A DNA stretch of 16,377 bases from Actinomycetes bacterium (lineage in GTDB: Bacteria > Actinomycetota > Actinomycetes > Prado026): NCBI GenBank assembly GCA_025455945.1, contig JALOLN010000028.1, forward strand, positions 1 through 16,377. Reading direction: 5' to 3'. The position numbers were made by a program, and so were the translations under genes. The notes below the pieces were generated by a model. It was not told the origin of the DNA, did not search any database, and was given only the letters and a program-made list of their open reading frames with translations. Each line of letters opens with the position of its first letter. Positions within the stretch are counted from its first letter, which is position 1. This document shows positions 1 to 7,546 of this stretch, one piece after another.

Positions 1-5
1 GGGCG

Positions 6-17
6 TACCCGCGAGTA
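6..17. promoter_or_regulatory. Near-palindrome upstream of etfB, candidate operator
   Basis: The sequence TACCCGCGAGTA is a 12-base palindrome with one mismatched pair (c9/a14). It lies about 105 bases upstream of the etfB start, at the very edge of the window. TetR-family regulators of fatty-acid breakdown often bind short palindromes before acyl-CoA dehydrogenase and ETF genes, so an operator is plausible, but that is inference. The rest of 1-122 shows a weak GGCGC/GCGCC inverted repeat (33-37 and 48-52) and a modest ribosome-binding site (AGAGG, 104-108). I see no clear -10/-35 pair. Confidence 0.3.
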
Positions 18-122
18 ACATCGGGGCATGCCGGCGCGACTCGGTCAGCGCCGCGTGGCAGACTGGTCACCGCAGCGGGCGCGTACGACGCGCCCCCGAC
101 ACGAGAGGTCGGCTCACACGGC

Positions 123-902
123 ATGAACATCGTCGTCTGCGTCAAGCAGGTCCCGGACTCCTGGGCCGAGAAGAAGCTCAACCCCTCGGACAGCACGCTC
201 GACCGCGACTCGGTCGACGCCGTGATGAACGAGCTCGACGAGTACGCCGTCGAGGAGGCGCTGGTCCTCCAGGAGGCCCACGGCGGTGAGGTCACCATCC
301 TCACCATGGGGCCGGAGAAGGCCGGTGAGACGATCCGCAAGGCCCTGTCGATGGGTGCTGACAAGGGCGTGCACGTCGTCGACGCCGGTCTGCACGGCTC
401 GGACGCGGTGGCCACGTCCGCGGTGCTGGCCAAGGCCCTCGGCACTCTCGAGTGGGACCTGGTCATCTTCGGCATCGAGTCCACCGACGCCCGGATGTCC
501 GTCGTCCCGGCCATGGTCGCCGAGCGGCTGGGCTCCCCGCAGCTGAGCTTCGCGACCAAGGTCGACGTCGCCGACTCGACCGTGACGATCCAGCGGCAGA
601 CCGAGTACGGCTTCGACACCGTCGAGGCCAAGACCCCCGCGGTCGTCTCGGTCGTCGAGAAGATCAACGAGCCGCGCTACCCCTCCTTCAAGGGGATCAT
701 GGCGGCGAAGAAGAAGCCGGTCACCACGCTGACGCTGGCCGACCTGGGCCTGGGGGCGGACGAGGTCGGCCTCGCCGGCTCGTGGAGCGCGGTCGACGAG
801 TTCGCCGCCCGACCCCCGCGTCAGGCGGGCTCGGTCGTCAAGGACGAGGGCGACGGTGGCGTCAAGATCGCCGAGTACCTCGCCGGCCAGAAGTTCATCT
901 GA
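123..902 (+). CDS. etfB: Electron transfer flavoprotein, beta subunit
   Basis: EtfB (259 aa) forms a heterodimer with EtfA. Known role of the family: it accepts electrons from acyl-CoA dehydrogenases and similar flavoenzymes through FAD bound mainly by EtfA, and passes them to the membrane quinone pool; EtfB binds a structural AMP. The sequence begins with the family's N-terminal motif VVCVKQVPD, then NELDEYAVEEAL at about residues 38-49. It also has TMGPEKA, an alternating alpha/beta nucleotide-binding fold, and the FGIESTDA segment near residue 120. Length is normal for a housekeeping beta subunit. The ATG is preceded by AGAGG about 14 bases away, slightly far. The etfA start is 19 bases after the stop, so the two are certainly co-transcribed. 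The protein is cytoplasmic. Confidence 0.96.
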   Translation: MNIVVCVKQVPDSWAEKKLNPSDSTLDRDSVDAVMNELDEYAVEEALVLQEAHGGEVTILTMGPEKAGETIRKALSMGADKGVHVVDAGLHGSDAVATSAVLAKALGTLEWDLVIFGIESTDARMSVVPAMVAERLGSPQLSFATKVDVADSTVTIQRQTEYGFDTVEAKTPAVVSVVEKINEPRYPSFKGIMAAKKKPVTTLTLADLGLGADEVGLAGSWSAVDEFAARPPRQAGSVVKDEGDGGVKIAEYLAGQKFI

Positions 903-921
903 GCAGGGAGCGGACTACCAC

Positions 922-1875
922 ATGGCTGAGATCCTCGTCCTCGTCGAGCACGCCGACGGGACCGTCAAGAAGGTCACCACCGAGCTACTGACCCTGGCCC
1001 GTCGCCTCGGCGAGCCGGCGGCGGTGTTCATCGGCTCCGGTGCCGACGCCGCCCTGGAGAAGCTGGCGGAGTTTGGCGCCACCAAGGTGTACGTCGCCGA
1101 CGGGGCGCAGTACACCGACTACGTCGTCGCCCCCAAGGCGGAGGTCCTGGCGAAGGTCGTCGCGGACGCCGCCCCGGCGGCCGTCCTCGTGGCCAGCACC
1201 GCGGAGGGCAAGGAGACCGGCGCCCGCCTGGCGGTCAAGATCGGCAGCGGCATCATCACCGACGCCGTCGACGTCAGCCCGGACCTGGTGGCCACCCAGT
1301 CCGTCTTCGGTGGGGCCACGGTCGTCAAGTCCCGCGTCAGCCGTGGCGTGCCCGTCATCACCGTGCGGCCCAACAGCGTCGCTCCTGAGGCGGCGCCCGC
1401 TGCTGCCGCCAAGGTCGACGTCGCCGTCGAGCTCTCCCCGGCTGCGACGGCCGCAAAGGTCACCGGACGCACGGTCGCCGAGCGCAGCGGCCGCCCGGAG
1501 CTCACCGAGGCGGCCATCGTGGTCTCCGGCGGGCGCGGCGTCGGTGGCCCGGACGGCTTCGGCGTCGTCGAGGAGCTGGCCGACGTCCTCGGCGCGGCGG
1601 TCGGGGCCTCGCGGGCAGCGACCGACGCCGGGTGGTACCCCCACCAGTTCCAGGTGGGCCAGACCGGCAAGACCGTCTCGCCGCAGCTGTACGTCGCCAA
1701 CGGCATCTCCGGGGCGATCCAGCACCGCGCCGGCATGCAGACCTCGAAGACCATCGTCGTGGTCAACAAGGACCCCGAGGCACCGATCTTCGAGATCGCC
1801 GACTTCGGTGTCGTGGGCGACCTGCACCAGGTCGTGCCGCAGCTCACCGAGGAGGTCCGCAAGCGGAAGGGCTGA
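922..1875 (+). CDS. etfA: Electron transfer flavoprotein, alpha subunit
   Basis: EtfA (317 aa) carries the FAD of the ETF dimer. The N-terminal half, from AEILVLVEHADG, is the ETF alpha/beta domain shared with EtfB. The C-terminal half, from about residue 195, is the FAD-binding domain. It shows SGGRGVGG (from residue 202), then GASRAATDAGW, QVGQTGKTVSP, NGISGAIQH and the closing NKDPEAPIFEIADFG motif, all typical of the family. I place the start at ATG 922 because AGGGAG (905-910) lies 11 bases upstream and MAEILVLVEH is the usual N-terminus. The reading frame is open further upstream but would then run through the end of etfB. A strong hairpin follows 16 bases after the stop. Confidence 0.96.
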   Translation: MAEILVLVEHADGTVKKVTTELLTLARRLGEPAAVFIGSGADAALEKLAEFGATKVYVADGAQYTDYVVAPKAEVLAKVVADAAPAAVLVASTAEGKETGARLAVKIGSGIITDAVDVSPDLVATQSVFGGATVVKSRVSRGVPVITVRPNSVAPEAAPAAAAKVDVAVELSPAATAAKVTGRTVAERSGRPELTEAAIVVSGGRGVGGPDGFGVVEELADVLGAAVGASRAATDAGWYPHQFQVGQTGKTVSPQLYVANGISGAIQHRAGMQTSKTIVVVNKDPEAPIFEIADFGVVGDLHQVVPQLTEEVRKRKG

Positions 1876-1891
1876 GCCCCCCGCCTGCCGA

Positions 1892-1925
1892 CGAGGCCGG
1901 TCGTCCCCCTGGGCGACCGGCCTCG
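1892..1925 (+). terminator. Hairpin terminator after etfBA
   Basis: A perfect 12-bp inverted repeat (CGAGGCCGGTCG 1892-1903 with CGACCGGCCTCG 1914-1925) extends inward through a T-G wobble and two C-G pairs, giving a 15-bp stem with the tetraloop CCCT. There is no T-run after it, which is common for actinobacterial terminators. It separates the etf operon from the cysteine desulfurase-mnmA operon. Confidence 0.82.
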
Positions 1926-1944
1926 CCGCCGTCAGGGCCGGGCC

Positions 1945-1950
1945 TAGACT
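1945..1950 (+). promoter_or_regulatory. -10 hexamer for the cysteine desulfurase-mnmA operon
   Basis: TAGACT fits the actinobacterial -10 pattern TANNNT and ends 10 bases before the ATG at 1961. A transcript starting about 7 bases downstream would have almost no leader, which agrees with the weak ribosome-binding site (only GGGG at 1952-1955). No convincing -35 is visible. Confidence 0.45.
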
Positions 1951-1960
1951 CGGGGCTCTG

Positions 1961-3145
1961 ATGGCGTACCTCGACCACGCGGCGACCACGCCGATGCTGC
2001 CCGCAGCGCGTGCCGTCATGACCGCCGAGCTCCATCAGGTCGGCAACGCCTCCTCCTTGCATGCGGCCGGGCGCCGTGCGCGCCGGGTGGTGGAGGAGTC
2101 CCGGGAGTCGGTCGCCGCCGCGTTCGGTGCGCGGCCGAGCGAGGTCGTGTTCACGGCCGGCGGGACGGAGGCGGACAACCTCGCCGTCAAGGGACTGTTC
2201 TGGGCGCGCCGAGCCGCCGACCCTGCGCGCCGCCGCATCGTGGCCAGCCCGGTCGAGCACCACGCCGTCCTCGACCCGCTGTCCTGGCTCGTCGAGCACG
2301 AGGGCGCCCAGGTCAGCTGGTTGCCGGTGGACCGGCTCGGCCGGGTGTCCGCCGCTGACGTGACCGCGGCCATCGCCGCTGACCCCTCGTCGGTGGCGTA
2401 CGTCACGGTCATGTGGGCCAACAACGAGGTCGGCACCGTGCAGCCCGTGGCGGCCGTCGCCGAGGCGGCGCATGCCTTCGGCGTCCCCGTCCACTCCGAC
2501 GCGGTGCAGGCCGCCGGCGTGCTGCCCGTGGACTTCGCGGCCAGCGGCCTGGACGCGCTGACCCTCTCCGGGCACAAGATCGGCGGCCCGCTCGGGGTGG
2601 GGGCACTGCTCCTGGGCAGGGGCACCGAGGTGACCGCCCTGCTGCACGGCGGCGGGCAGGAGCGCGACGTGCGGTCGGGGACGCTGGACGTCCCGGCGGT
2701 GGCGGGCTTCGCCGCAGCGGCGGAGGCGTCGCGCACCGACCGGGTCGCGCGCTCGGCCCGCGTCGCGGGGCTGCGTGACGCGCTCGTGGCGGCCGTCCTG
2801 GCGGCGGTCCCGGACGCCCGGCTGAACGGCGACCCCGACCCGGCGGGTCGGCTGCCCGGCAACGCGCACTTCTCCTTCGCCGGCTGCGAGGGGGACTCCC
2901 TGCTCCTCCTCCTCGACGCGCGCGGCATCGCCTGCTCGACCGGGTCCGCGTGCAGCGCCGGCATCGCCCAGCCCTCCCACGTGCTGCTGGCGATGGGGGC
3001 CGACGAGGCCTCAGCGCGGGGCTCGCTGCGCTTCTCCCTGGGCCACAGCTCGGCGCCGGGTGACGTGGCGGCGGTCGCCGACGCCATCGGCCCGGTGGTC
3101 GCCCGGGCCCGCGGCGCCGGTGTCGTGGCCGCGCGGACGGTCTGA
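1961..3145 (+). CDS. Cysteine desulfurase, class I (IscS/NifS family)
   Basis: A 394-aa PLP enzyme that takes sulfur from cysteine, giving alanine and an enzyme persulfide. It starts with MAYLDHAATTP, the usual opening of the family. HNASS-like and FTAGGTEADN segments follow in the first 80 residues, and the PLP-phosphate region EHHAVLD comes after them. The PLP lysine is K206 in SGHKIGG, the same number as in E. coli IscS. The persulfide cysteine is C331 in SACSAG, on the longer loop that marks class I enzymes. The frame is open far upstream, but ATG 1961 is chosen because earlier starts would run through etfA and its terminator. The stop overlaps the mnmA start (TGATG). With no IscU or Suf scaffold gene nearby, its probable main partner is MnmA, as with YrvO in Bacillus; this is inference. 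Confidence 0.93.
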   Translation: MAYLDHAATTPMLPAARAVMTAELHQVGNASSLHAAGRRARRVVEESRESVAAAFGARPSEVVFTAGGTEADNLAVKGLFWARRAADPARRRIVASPVEHHAVLDPLSWLVEHEGAQVSWLPVDRLGRVSAADVTAAIAADPSSVAYVTVMWANNEVGTVQPVAAVAEAAHAFGVPVHSDAVQAAGVLPVDFAASGLDALTLSGHKIGGPLGVGALLLGRGTEVTALLHGGGQERDVRSGTLDVPAVAGFAAAAEASRTDRVARSARVAGLRDALVAAVLAAVPDARLNGDPDPAGRLPGNAHFSFAGCEGDSLLLLLDARGIACSTGSACSAGIAQPSHVLLAMGADEASARGSLRFSLGHSSAPGDVAAVADAIGPVVARARGAGVVAARTV

Positions 3146-4221
3146 TGCGGGTGCTCGCCGCGCTGTCCGGCGGCGTCGACTCCGCTGTGGCGGCGGCCCG
3201 GGCGAGGGACGCGGGCCACGACGTCACCGGTGTCCATCTCGCCCTGTCCCGGCAGGCCGCTGGTGCCGGGTCGCGCGGCTGCTGCACCCGCGAGGACGCC
3301 CGGGACGCGCAACGGGCCGCCGACGTCCTCGACCTGCCCTTCTACGTCTGGGACCTGTCCACGGAGTTCTCGGCGCAGGTGGTGGACGACTTCGTCGCCG
3401 AGTACGCCGCCGGGCGGACCCCGAACCCGTGCCTGCGGTGCAACGAGCGGATCAAGTTCACAGCGGTCCTCGCCCGCGCGCTGGCCCTGGGGTTCGACGC
3501 CATCTGCACCGGGCACTACGCCCGCCTCGTCGACGGTCCGGACGGCCCGGAGCTGCACCGCGCCGTCGACACGGACAAGGACCAGTCCTATGTGCTCGGC
3601 GTCCTCCAGCCGCACCAGCTGGCCGCCGCCCTGTTTCCCCTGGGTGGCGACACCAAGCGGGCGGTCCGGGCCGAGGCGGCGCACCGTGGGCTCGCCGTGG
3701 CCGCCAAGCCCGACAGCACCGACGTCTGCTTCGTGCCGGACGGCGACACGGCGGGGTTCCTCTCCCGCACGCTGGGCCCGGCCCCCGGACCGGTGGTCGA
3801 CGTCGACGGTGTGGTCCTCGGGACCCACGGCGGCACCTACGGCTTCACCGTGGGCCAGCGCCGGGGGCTGCGCCTGGGTCGTCCGGCGGCTGACGGCCGA
3901 CCCCGCTACGTCCTCGCGGTGTCACCGGTGACCCGGACGGTCACCGTGGGGCCGCGCGAGCGGCTGTCCGTCACGCGCGTCGAGGGGGTACGGCCGCGCT
4001 GGTGCGGCCCGGCTCCCACTCGTCCGCTGAGGTGCACCGCCCAGCTGCGGGCTCACGGGATGGCGGTCCCTGCCCTGGCCGAGCACCGCGCCGACGCCGA
4101 CGGTGAGCGGGTGCTCGTCCGCCTCGACGAGCCTCTCCTGGGCGTCGCGGCCGGCCAGGCCGTGGTGCTCTACCAAGGCACCCGGGTGGTCGGCTCCGCC
4201 ACCGTCGACCGCGTCGCCTGA
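3145..4221 (+). CDS. mnmA: tRNA-specific 2-thiouridylase MnmA
   Basis: MnmA (358 aa) activates uridine 34 of tRNA Lys, Glu and Gln with ATP and inserts sulfur at position 2, which stabilises decoding of A-ending codons. The ATP pyrophosphatase PP-loop is SGGVDSAV at residues 8-15. The two catalytic cysteines are C99 in NPCLRCN and C195 in STDVCFVPDG, matching Cys102 and Cys199 of E. coli. TGHYAR, DKDQSYVLG, GFTVGQRRGL and PRYV are further family blocks. The last hundred residues form the beta-barrel tail. C96, an extra cysteine in the NPCxxCN motif, is usual in Gram-positive versions. The start codon shares its A with the stop of the desulfurase gene, so translation is coupled, and the two proteins form a direct sulfur relay. 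A hairpin lies 19 bases after the stop. Confidence 0.96.
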   Translation: MRVLAALSGGVDSAVAAARARDAGHDVTGVHLALSRQAAGAGSRGCCTREDARDAQRAADVLDLPFYVWDLSTEFSAQVVDDFVAEYAAGRTPNPCLRCNERIKFTAVLARALALGFDAICTGHYARLVDGPDGPELHRAVDTDKDQSYVLGVLQPHQLAAALFPLGGDTKRAVRAEAAHRGLAVAAKPDSTDVCFVPDGDTAGFLSRTLGPAPGPVVDVDGVVLGTHGGTYGFTVGQRRGLRLGRPAADGRPRYVLAVSPVTRTVTVGPRERLSVTRVEGVRPRWCGPAPTRPLRCTAQLRAHGMAVPALAEHRADADGERVLVRLDEPLLGVAAGQAVVLYQGTRVVGSATVDRVA

Positions 4222-4240
4222 CCGGGCACGCCGCCGTCCG

Positions 4241-4292
4241 CTGGCGCGTCGGCGGGGTCATGGCGCGCCCGATGAGCCCGCCGCGGCGCCAG
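4241..4292 (+). terminator. Imperfect hairpin after mnmA
   Basis: The 16-base arm 4241-4256 (CTGGCGCGTCGGCGGG) pairs with 4277-4292 (CCCGCCGCGGCGCCAG) at 14 of 16 positions, around a 20-base loop. It begins 19 bases after the mnmA stop and lies before the promoter of the next operon, so it probably ends mnmA transcription. Its right arm contains the first part of the 12-base repeat described at 4287. Confidence 0.5.
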
Positions 4293-4298
4293 AAGGCG
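4287..4298 (+). repeat. Palindromic 12-mer CGCCAGAAGGCG, copy 1
   Basis: CGCCAGAAGGCG (CGCC-AGAA-GGCG) lies in the gap between mnmA and the MetE-like gene, 29 bases before the -10 hexamer of the latter. The match to copy 3 (11915-11926) extends one base left to GCGCCAGAAGGCG. Both are followed by TGG-rich sequence. It overlaps the mnmA hairpin. It could be part of a terminator family, an operator or a dispersed palindromic repeat. Confidence 0.55.
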
Positions 4299-4327
4299 TG
4301 GGTCGGGGCGGTGTCGGACGGCGGCCG

Positions 4328-4333
4328 TAGGCT
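4328..4333 (+). promoter_or_regulatory. -10 hexamer giving a leaderless MetE-like mRNA
   Basis: TAGGCT fits TANNNT and ends 7 bases before GTG 4341, the spacing expected when the transcript starts at the start codon itself. No ribosome-binding site precedes that GTG, which supports leaderless translation. I see no clear -35. Confidence 0.45.
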
Positions 4334-4340
4334 TCGCTGC

Positions 4341-5372
4341 GTGCGCACCCTCGCCGACCTGCCCTGGCCCCCGGGCGCGGCGACCGGCGTCGGCTCGATG
4401 CCGGGGACGGCGGTCCGCGAGTCCCTCCGCGTCGTGCTCGGGGAGCTGCCCGACCTGCCGCACCTGCCGGAGCTGCCCGCGCGCGGCCCGGGAGCGGACC
4501 TGGTCGGGCGCACCCTGGCCCTGCTGCCCGACCTCGGCGCCCAGTGGACGCCGACCGGGTGGCAGGTCAGCGACCGGGCCGGGGCCGACCTGCGCCGAGC
4601 CAGTGCCTGGCTGGCCGAGGACCTCGACGCGCTCGAGGAGCTCGCTGCCGGGTGGTCGGGTGCGCTGAAGGTCCAGGTCTGCGGACCGTGGACGCTCGCC
4701 GCGACGGTCGAGCTGCGGACCGGCCGCAAGGCGCTCGGCGACGCCGGAGCGGTCCGCGACCTCGGGCAGGCCCTGGTCGAGGGCACGGCGGCGCACGTCG
4801 ACGGCCTGCGGCGCCGGCTCCCTGGTGCCCGGCTGGTGCTCCAGCTGGACGAGCCCGCGCTGCCCGCCGTCCTCGCCGGGGCGGTCCCCACGCCCAGCGG
4901 GCTGTCCCGGCTGGCCGCGGTCGACGAGCCGGTCGCCGAACAGCTGCTCGCGACCACCCTGCGTTCCCTGCCGGACGACGTCGTCCCCGTCGTGCACTGC
5001 TGCGCGGCGAACGCGCCGGTCGCGCTGCTGCGCCGGGCGGGGGCACGGGCGGTGTCCCTGGACGGCGCCGTGCTGGGCGATCCCGGGGCGACCGAGCCTT
5101 TGGCGGAGGGCCTGGAGGCCGGGCTGGGCCTCCTCCTCGGCGTCGTCCCGGCCGGGACTGCCGACCTGCCCGCCGCCGGGGCCGCGGTGGCCGCCGTGCG
5201 CGACTGGTGGCGACAGGTCGGGCTGGCTTCCGAGCTGCTCGGCCGACGCGTCGTCCCGACACCGTCGTGCGGGCTGGCGGGGGTGACGCCCGCGGCTGCG
5301 CGTGCGGCGCTGGCCCGCTGCCGCGAGGCGGGTCGGGTCCTCCTCGACGACCCGGAGGGCGGGCGTGGCTGA
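4341..5372 (+). CDS. Cobalamin-independent methionine synthase-like protein (MetE C-terminal half fold)
   Basis: A 343-aa protein of the UROD/MetE barrel fold, equal to only the C-terminal catalytic half of MetE (about 750 aa). GVGSMPGT near residue 19 is typical of the short actinobacterial family annotated as vitamin-B12-independent methionine synthase. LQLDEPALP (D170, E171) matches the DEPAL motif of MetE. The zinc-type ligands H219 and C221 (HCC, the HxC of MetE) and C310 (PSCGL, compare PDCGL) are present. Zinc binding of a thiol substrate is therefore likely. The lack of the N-terminal folate-supporting half leaves the methyl donor unknown. GTG 4341 is chosen because the upstream ATG at 4260 would translate through the mnmA hairpin and the promoter. 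The last 8 bases overlap ligA. Confidence 0.82.
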   Translation: MRTLADLPWPPGAATGVGSMPGTAVRESLRVVLGELPDLPHLPELPARGPGADLVGRTLALLPDLGAQWTPTGWQVSDRAGADLRRASAWLAEDLDALEELAAGWSGALKVQVCGPWTLAATVELRTGRKALGDAGAVRDLGQALVEGTAAHVDGLRRRLPGARLVLQLDEPALPAVLAGAVPTPSGLSRLAAVDEPVAEQLLATTLRSLPDDVVPVVHCCAANAPVALLRRAGARAVSLDGAVLGDPGATEPLAEGLEAGLGLLLGVVPAGTADLPAAGAAVAAVRDWWRQVGLASELLGRRVVPTPSCGLAGVTPAAARAALARCREAGRVLLDDPEGGRG

Positions 5373-7470
5373 CCTGGTGGACGGCGTCCCGGCGGCGGAC
5401 CGGGAACGTGCGGTGGAGCTGGCGAAGCTGGTGGAGGAGCACCAGTACCGGTACTACGTGCTGGACGCGCCGACGGTCAGCGACGGTGAGTACGACGCGC
5501 TGCTGGCCGAGCTGGTCGCGCTGGAGGAGCGCTACCCGTCGCTGCGCACGCCGGACTCCCCGACGCAGCGGGTGGGCGGTGCCCCGTCGACGACGTTCGC
5601 ACCGGTGCGGCACCTCGAGCGGATGATGAGCCTGGACAACGTCTTCAGCGACGAGGAGCTCACCACCTGGGCCGAGCGGGTGCTGCGCGACAGCGGCCGG
5701 GACGACGTGCGATGGCTGTGCGAGGTCAAGCACGACGGGCTGGCGCTGGACCTGGTGTACGAGCGGGGCCGGTTGGTGCGGGCGGCCACCCGGGGGGACG
5801 GCCGGACGGGGGAGGACGTCACCGCGAACGTGCGCACGCTGCGCAACGTGCCGAAGGTGCTGGCCGAGTCGGGCCTGCCCGTCCCCGAGCTGCTGGAGGT
5901 GCGCGGGGAGGTGTACTTCCCGGTGGCCGGGTTCGCCGCGCTCAACGCGCAGCTGGTCGAGTCAGGGCGGTCGCCGTTCGCCAACCCGCGCAACGCCGCC
6001 GCCGGGTCGCTGCGGCAGAAGGACCCCGCGGTGACGGCGTCGCGGCCGCTGCGGCTGGTCGTCCACGGGCTCGGGGCGCGCACCGGCTTCGACCCGGCGA
6101 CGCAGTCCGAGGCCTACGCGGCGCTGGCCGGCTGGGGCCTGCCGGTGAGCCCGCAGTACCGGGTGCTCGGTGACCTGGACGAGGTGCGGGCGTTCATCGC
6201 CCACCACGGGGAGCACCGGCACGACCTGGACCACGAGATCGACGGCGTCGTGGTCAAAGTCGACGACGTCGCCGCGCAGCGACGGCTGGGTGCGACGTCG
6301 CGGGCACCGCGCTGGGCGATCGCGTACAAGTACCCGCCGGAGGAGGTCACGACGAAGCTGCTCGACATCCGGGTCAACGTGGGCCGCACCGGCCGGGTCA
6401 CCCCGTACGGCGTGATGACCCCGGTGCGGGTGTCGGGCAGCACCGTGGAGATGGCGACGCTGCACAACGCGCAGGAGGTCGCCCGCAAGGGCGTCCTCGT
6501 CGGCGACACGGTCGTGCTGCGCAAGGCCGGGGACGTCATCCCCGAGATCGTCGGCCCGGTGGCCGACCTGCGCGACGGCACCGAGCGGGCGTTCGTCATG
6601 CCCACCCACTGCCCCGAGTGCGGCACCGAGCTGCGGCCGGAGAAGGACGGCGACGTCGACATCCGCTGCCCCAACGCCCGGTCCTGCCCGGCACAGCTGC
6701 GGGAGCGGCTGTTCCACCTCGCCTCACGGGGCGCCCTGGACGTCGAGGTGCTCGGCTACGAGGCCGCCGTCGCCCTGCTGGAGTGCGGCCTCGTGGCCGA
6801 CGAGGGCGACGTCTTCGCCCTCACCGCGGAGTCGCTGCTCGGCTGCCCGTTCTTCACGAAGAAGGACGGCACGCTGTCGACGAACGCCGCGAAGCTGCTG
6901 GACAACCTCGACCAGGCGCGCAGCCGTCCGCTGTGGCGGTACCTCGTCGCGCTGTCCATCCGGCACGTCGGACCGACGGCGGCACAGGCGCTGGCCCGGG
7001 AGTTCGGTGACCTGGACCGGATCGCCGCCGCCGACCCCGACCGGCTGGCGGCCGTCGAGGGGGTGGGCCCGGTGATCGCCGAGTCGATCCTCGACTGGTT
7101 CGCCGTCGACTGGCACCGGGGGATCGTCGAGCGGTGGCGCGCCGCCGGGGTCCGGCTCGCCGACGCCCCCACCGCCGGGGCGGGCGACGGGCCCCGTCTG
7201 CTCGAGGGGCTCACCGTCGTGGTCACCGGGTCGCTCGCCGGGTGGAGCCGGGACACCGCGGCCGAGGCGATCCGCGAGCGTGGCGGCAAGGTCACCGGAT
7301 CGGTCTCGAAGCGCACCGACATCGTGGTCGTGGGCGAGAACCCCGGCTCGAAGTACGACCGAGCACTCGCCCTGGGCGTCCCGGTCCTCGACGAGGCGGG
7401 CTTCGCCGTGCTGCTCGCCGACGGGCCGGAGGCGGCGGCGGCCGCGGTCGTGGTGCCGCCCCCGGGGTGA
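5365..7470 (+). CDS. ligA: NAD-dependent DNA ligase LigA
   Basis: LigA (701 aa) seals nicks during replication and repair using NAD+. Domain Ia (HQYRYYVLDAPTVSDGEYDALL, residues 26-47) binds NMN. The adenylation domain carries the AMP-accepting lysine K122 in KHDG, then ATRGDGRTGEDVT. After the OB fold comes a four-cysteine zinc finger (C416, C419, C435, C441). Helix-hairpin-helix repeats follow (HVGPTAAQAL, VEGVGPVIAESI), and then a C-terminal BRCT domain (VVVTGSLAGWSRD to the end). The last dozen residues are an Ala/Val/Pro tail. The start is GTG 5365, with GGAGGG (5354-5359) 5 bases upstream inside the end of the MetE-like gene. The 8-base overlap implies coupled translation. The body resembles mycobacterial LigA closely. 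Confidence 0.97.
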   Translation: MADLVDGVPAADRERAVELAKLVEEHQYRYYVLDAPTVSDGEYDALLAELVALEERYPSLRTPDSPTQRVGGAPSTTFAPVRHLERMMSLDNVFSDEELTTWAERVLRDSGRDDVRWLCEVKHDGLALDLVYERGRLVRAATRGDGRTGEDVTANVRTLRNVPKVLAESGLPVPELLEVRGEVYFPVAGFAALNAQLVESGRSPFANPRNAAAGSLRQKDPAVTASRPLRLVVHGLGARTGFDPATQSEAYAALAGWGLPVSPQYRVLGDLDEVRAFIAHHGEHRHDLDHEIDGVVVKVDDVAAQRRLGATSRAPRWAIAYKYPPEEVTTKLLDIRVNVGRTGRVTPYGVMTPVRVSGSTVEMATLHNAQEVARKGVLVGDTVVLRKAGDVIPEIVGPVADLRDGTERAFVMPTHCPECGTELRPEKDGDVDIRCPNARSCPAQLRERLFHLASRGALDVEVLGYEAAVALLECGLVADEGDVFALTAESLLGCPFFTKKDGTLSTNAAKLLDNLDQARSRPLWRYLVALSIRHVGPTAAQALAREFGDLDRIAAADPDRLAAVEGVGPVIAESILDWFAVDWHRGIVERWRAAGVRLADAPTAGAGDGPRLLEGLTVVVTGSLAGWSRDTAAEAIRERGGKVTGSVSKRTDIVVVGENPGSKYDRALALGVPVLDEAGFAVLLADGPEAAAAAVVVPPPG

Positions 7471-7511
7471 CCGGGGCGGGGTTCGCTGCCGACACGTCAC
7501 CCGGACGGCCG

Positions 7512-7536
7512 AGTGGGGCGAGTGGCCCGCCCCGCT
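7512..7536 (+). terminator. Hairpin after ligA
   Basis: AGTGGGGCG (7512-7520) pairs with CGCCCCGCT (7528-7536) through nine pairs, one a T-G wobble, around the 7-base loop AGTGGCC. It lies 41 bases after the ligA stop and just upstream of the AT-rich promoter of the next gene, so it probably isolates the two transcription units. No T-run follows. Confidence 0.55.
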
Positions 7537-7546
7537 ACGCTCATGG

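Noticed and set aside
1040..1960. N-terminal extension of the cysteine desulfurase by about 300 residues
   Set aside because: The extension overlaps etfA, crosses a strong terminator and the promoter, and is Arg/Ser/Pro-rich shadow sequence. The family N-terminus starts exactly at 1961.
4260..4340. Earlier ATG start for the MetE-like protein
   Set aside because: It would translate through the mnmA hairpin, the 12-base repeat and the -10 hexamer. Family members begin near the LADLPWPPG segment that follows GTG 4341.
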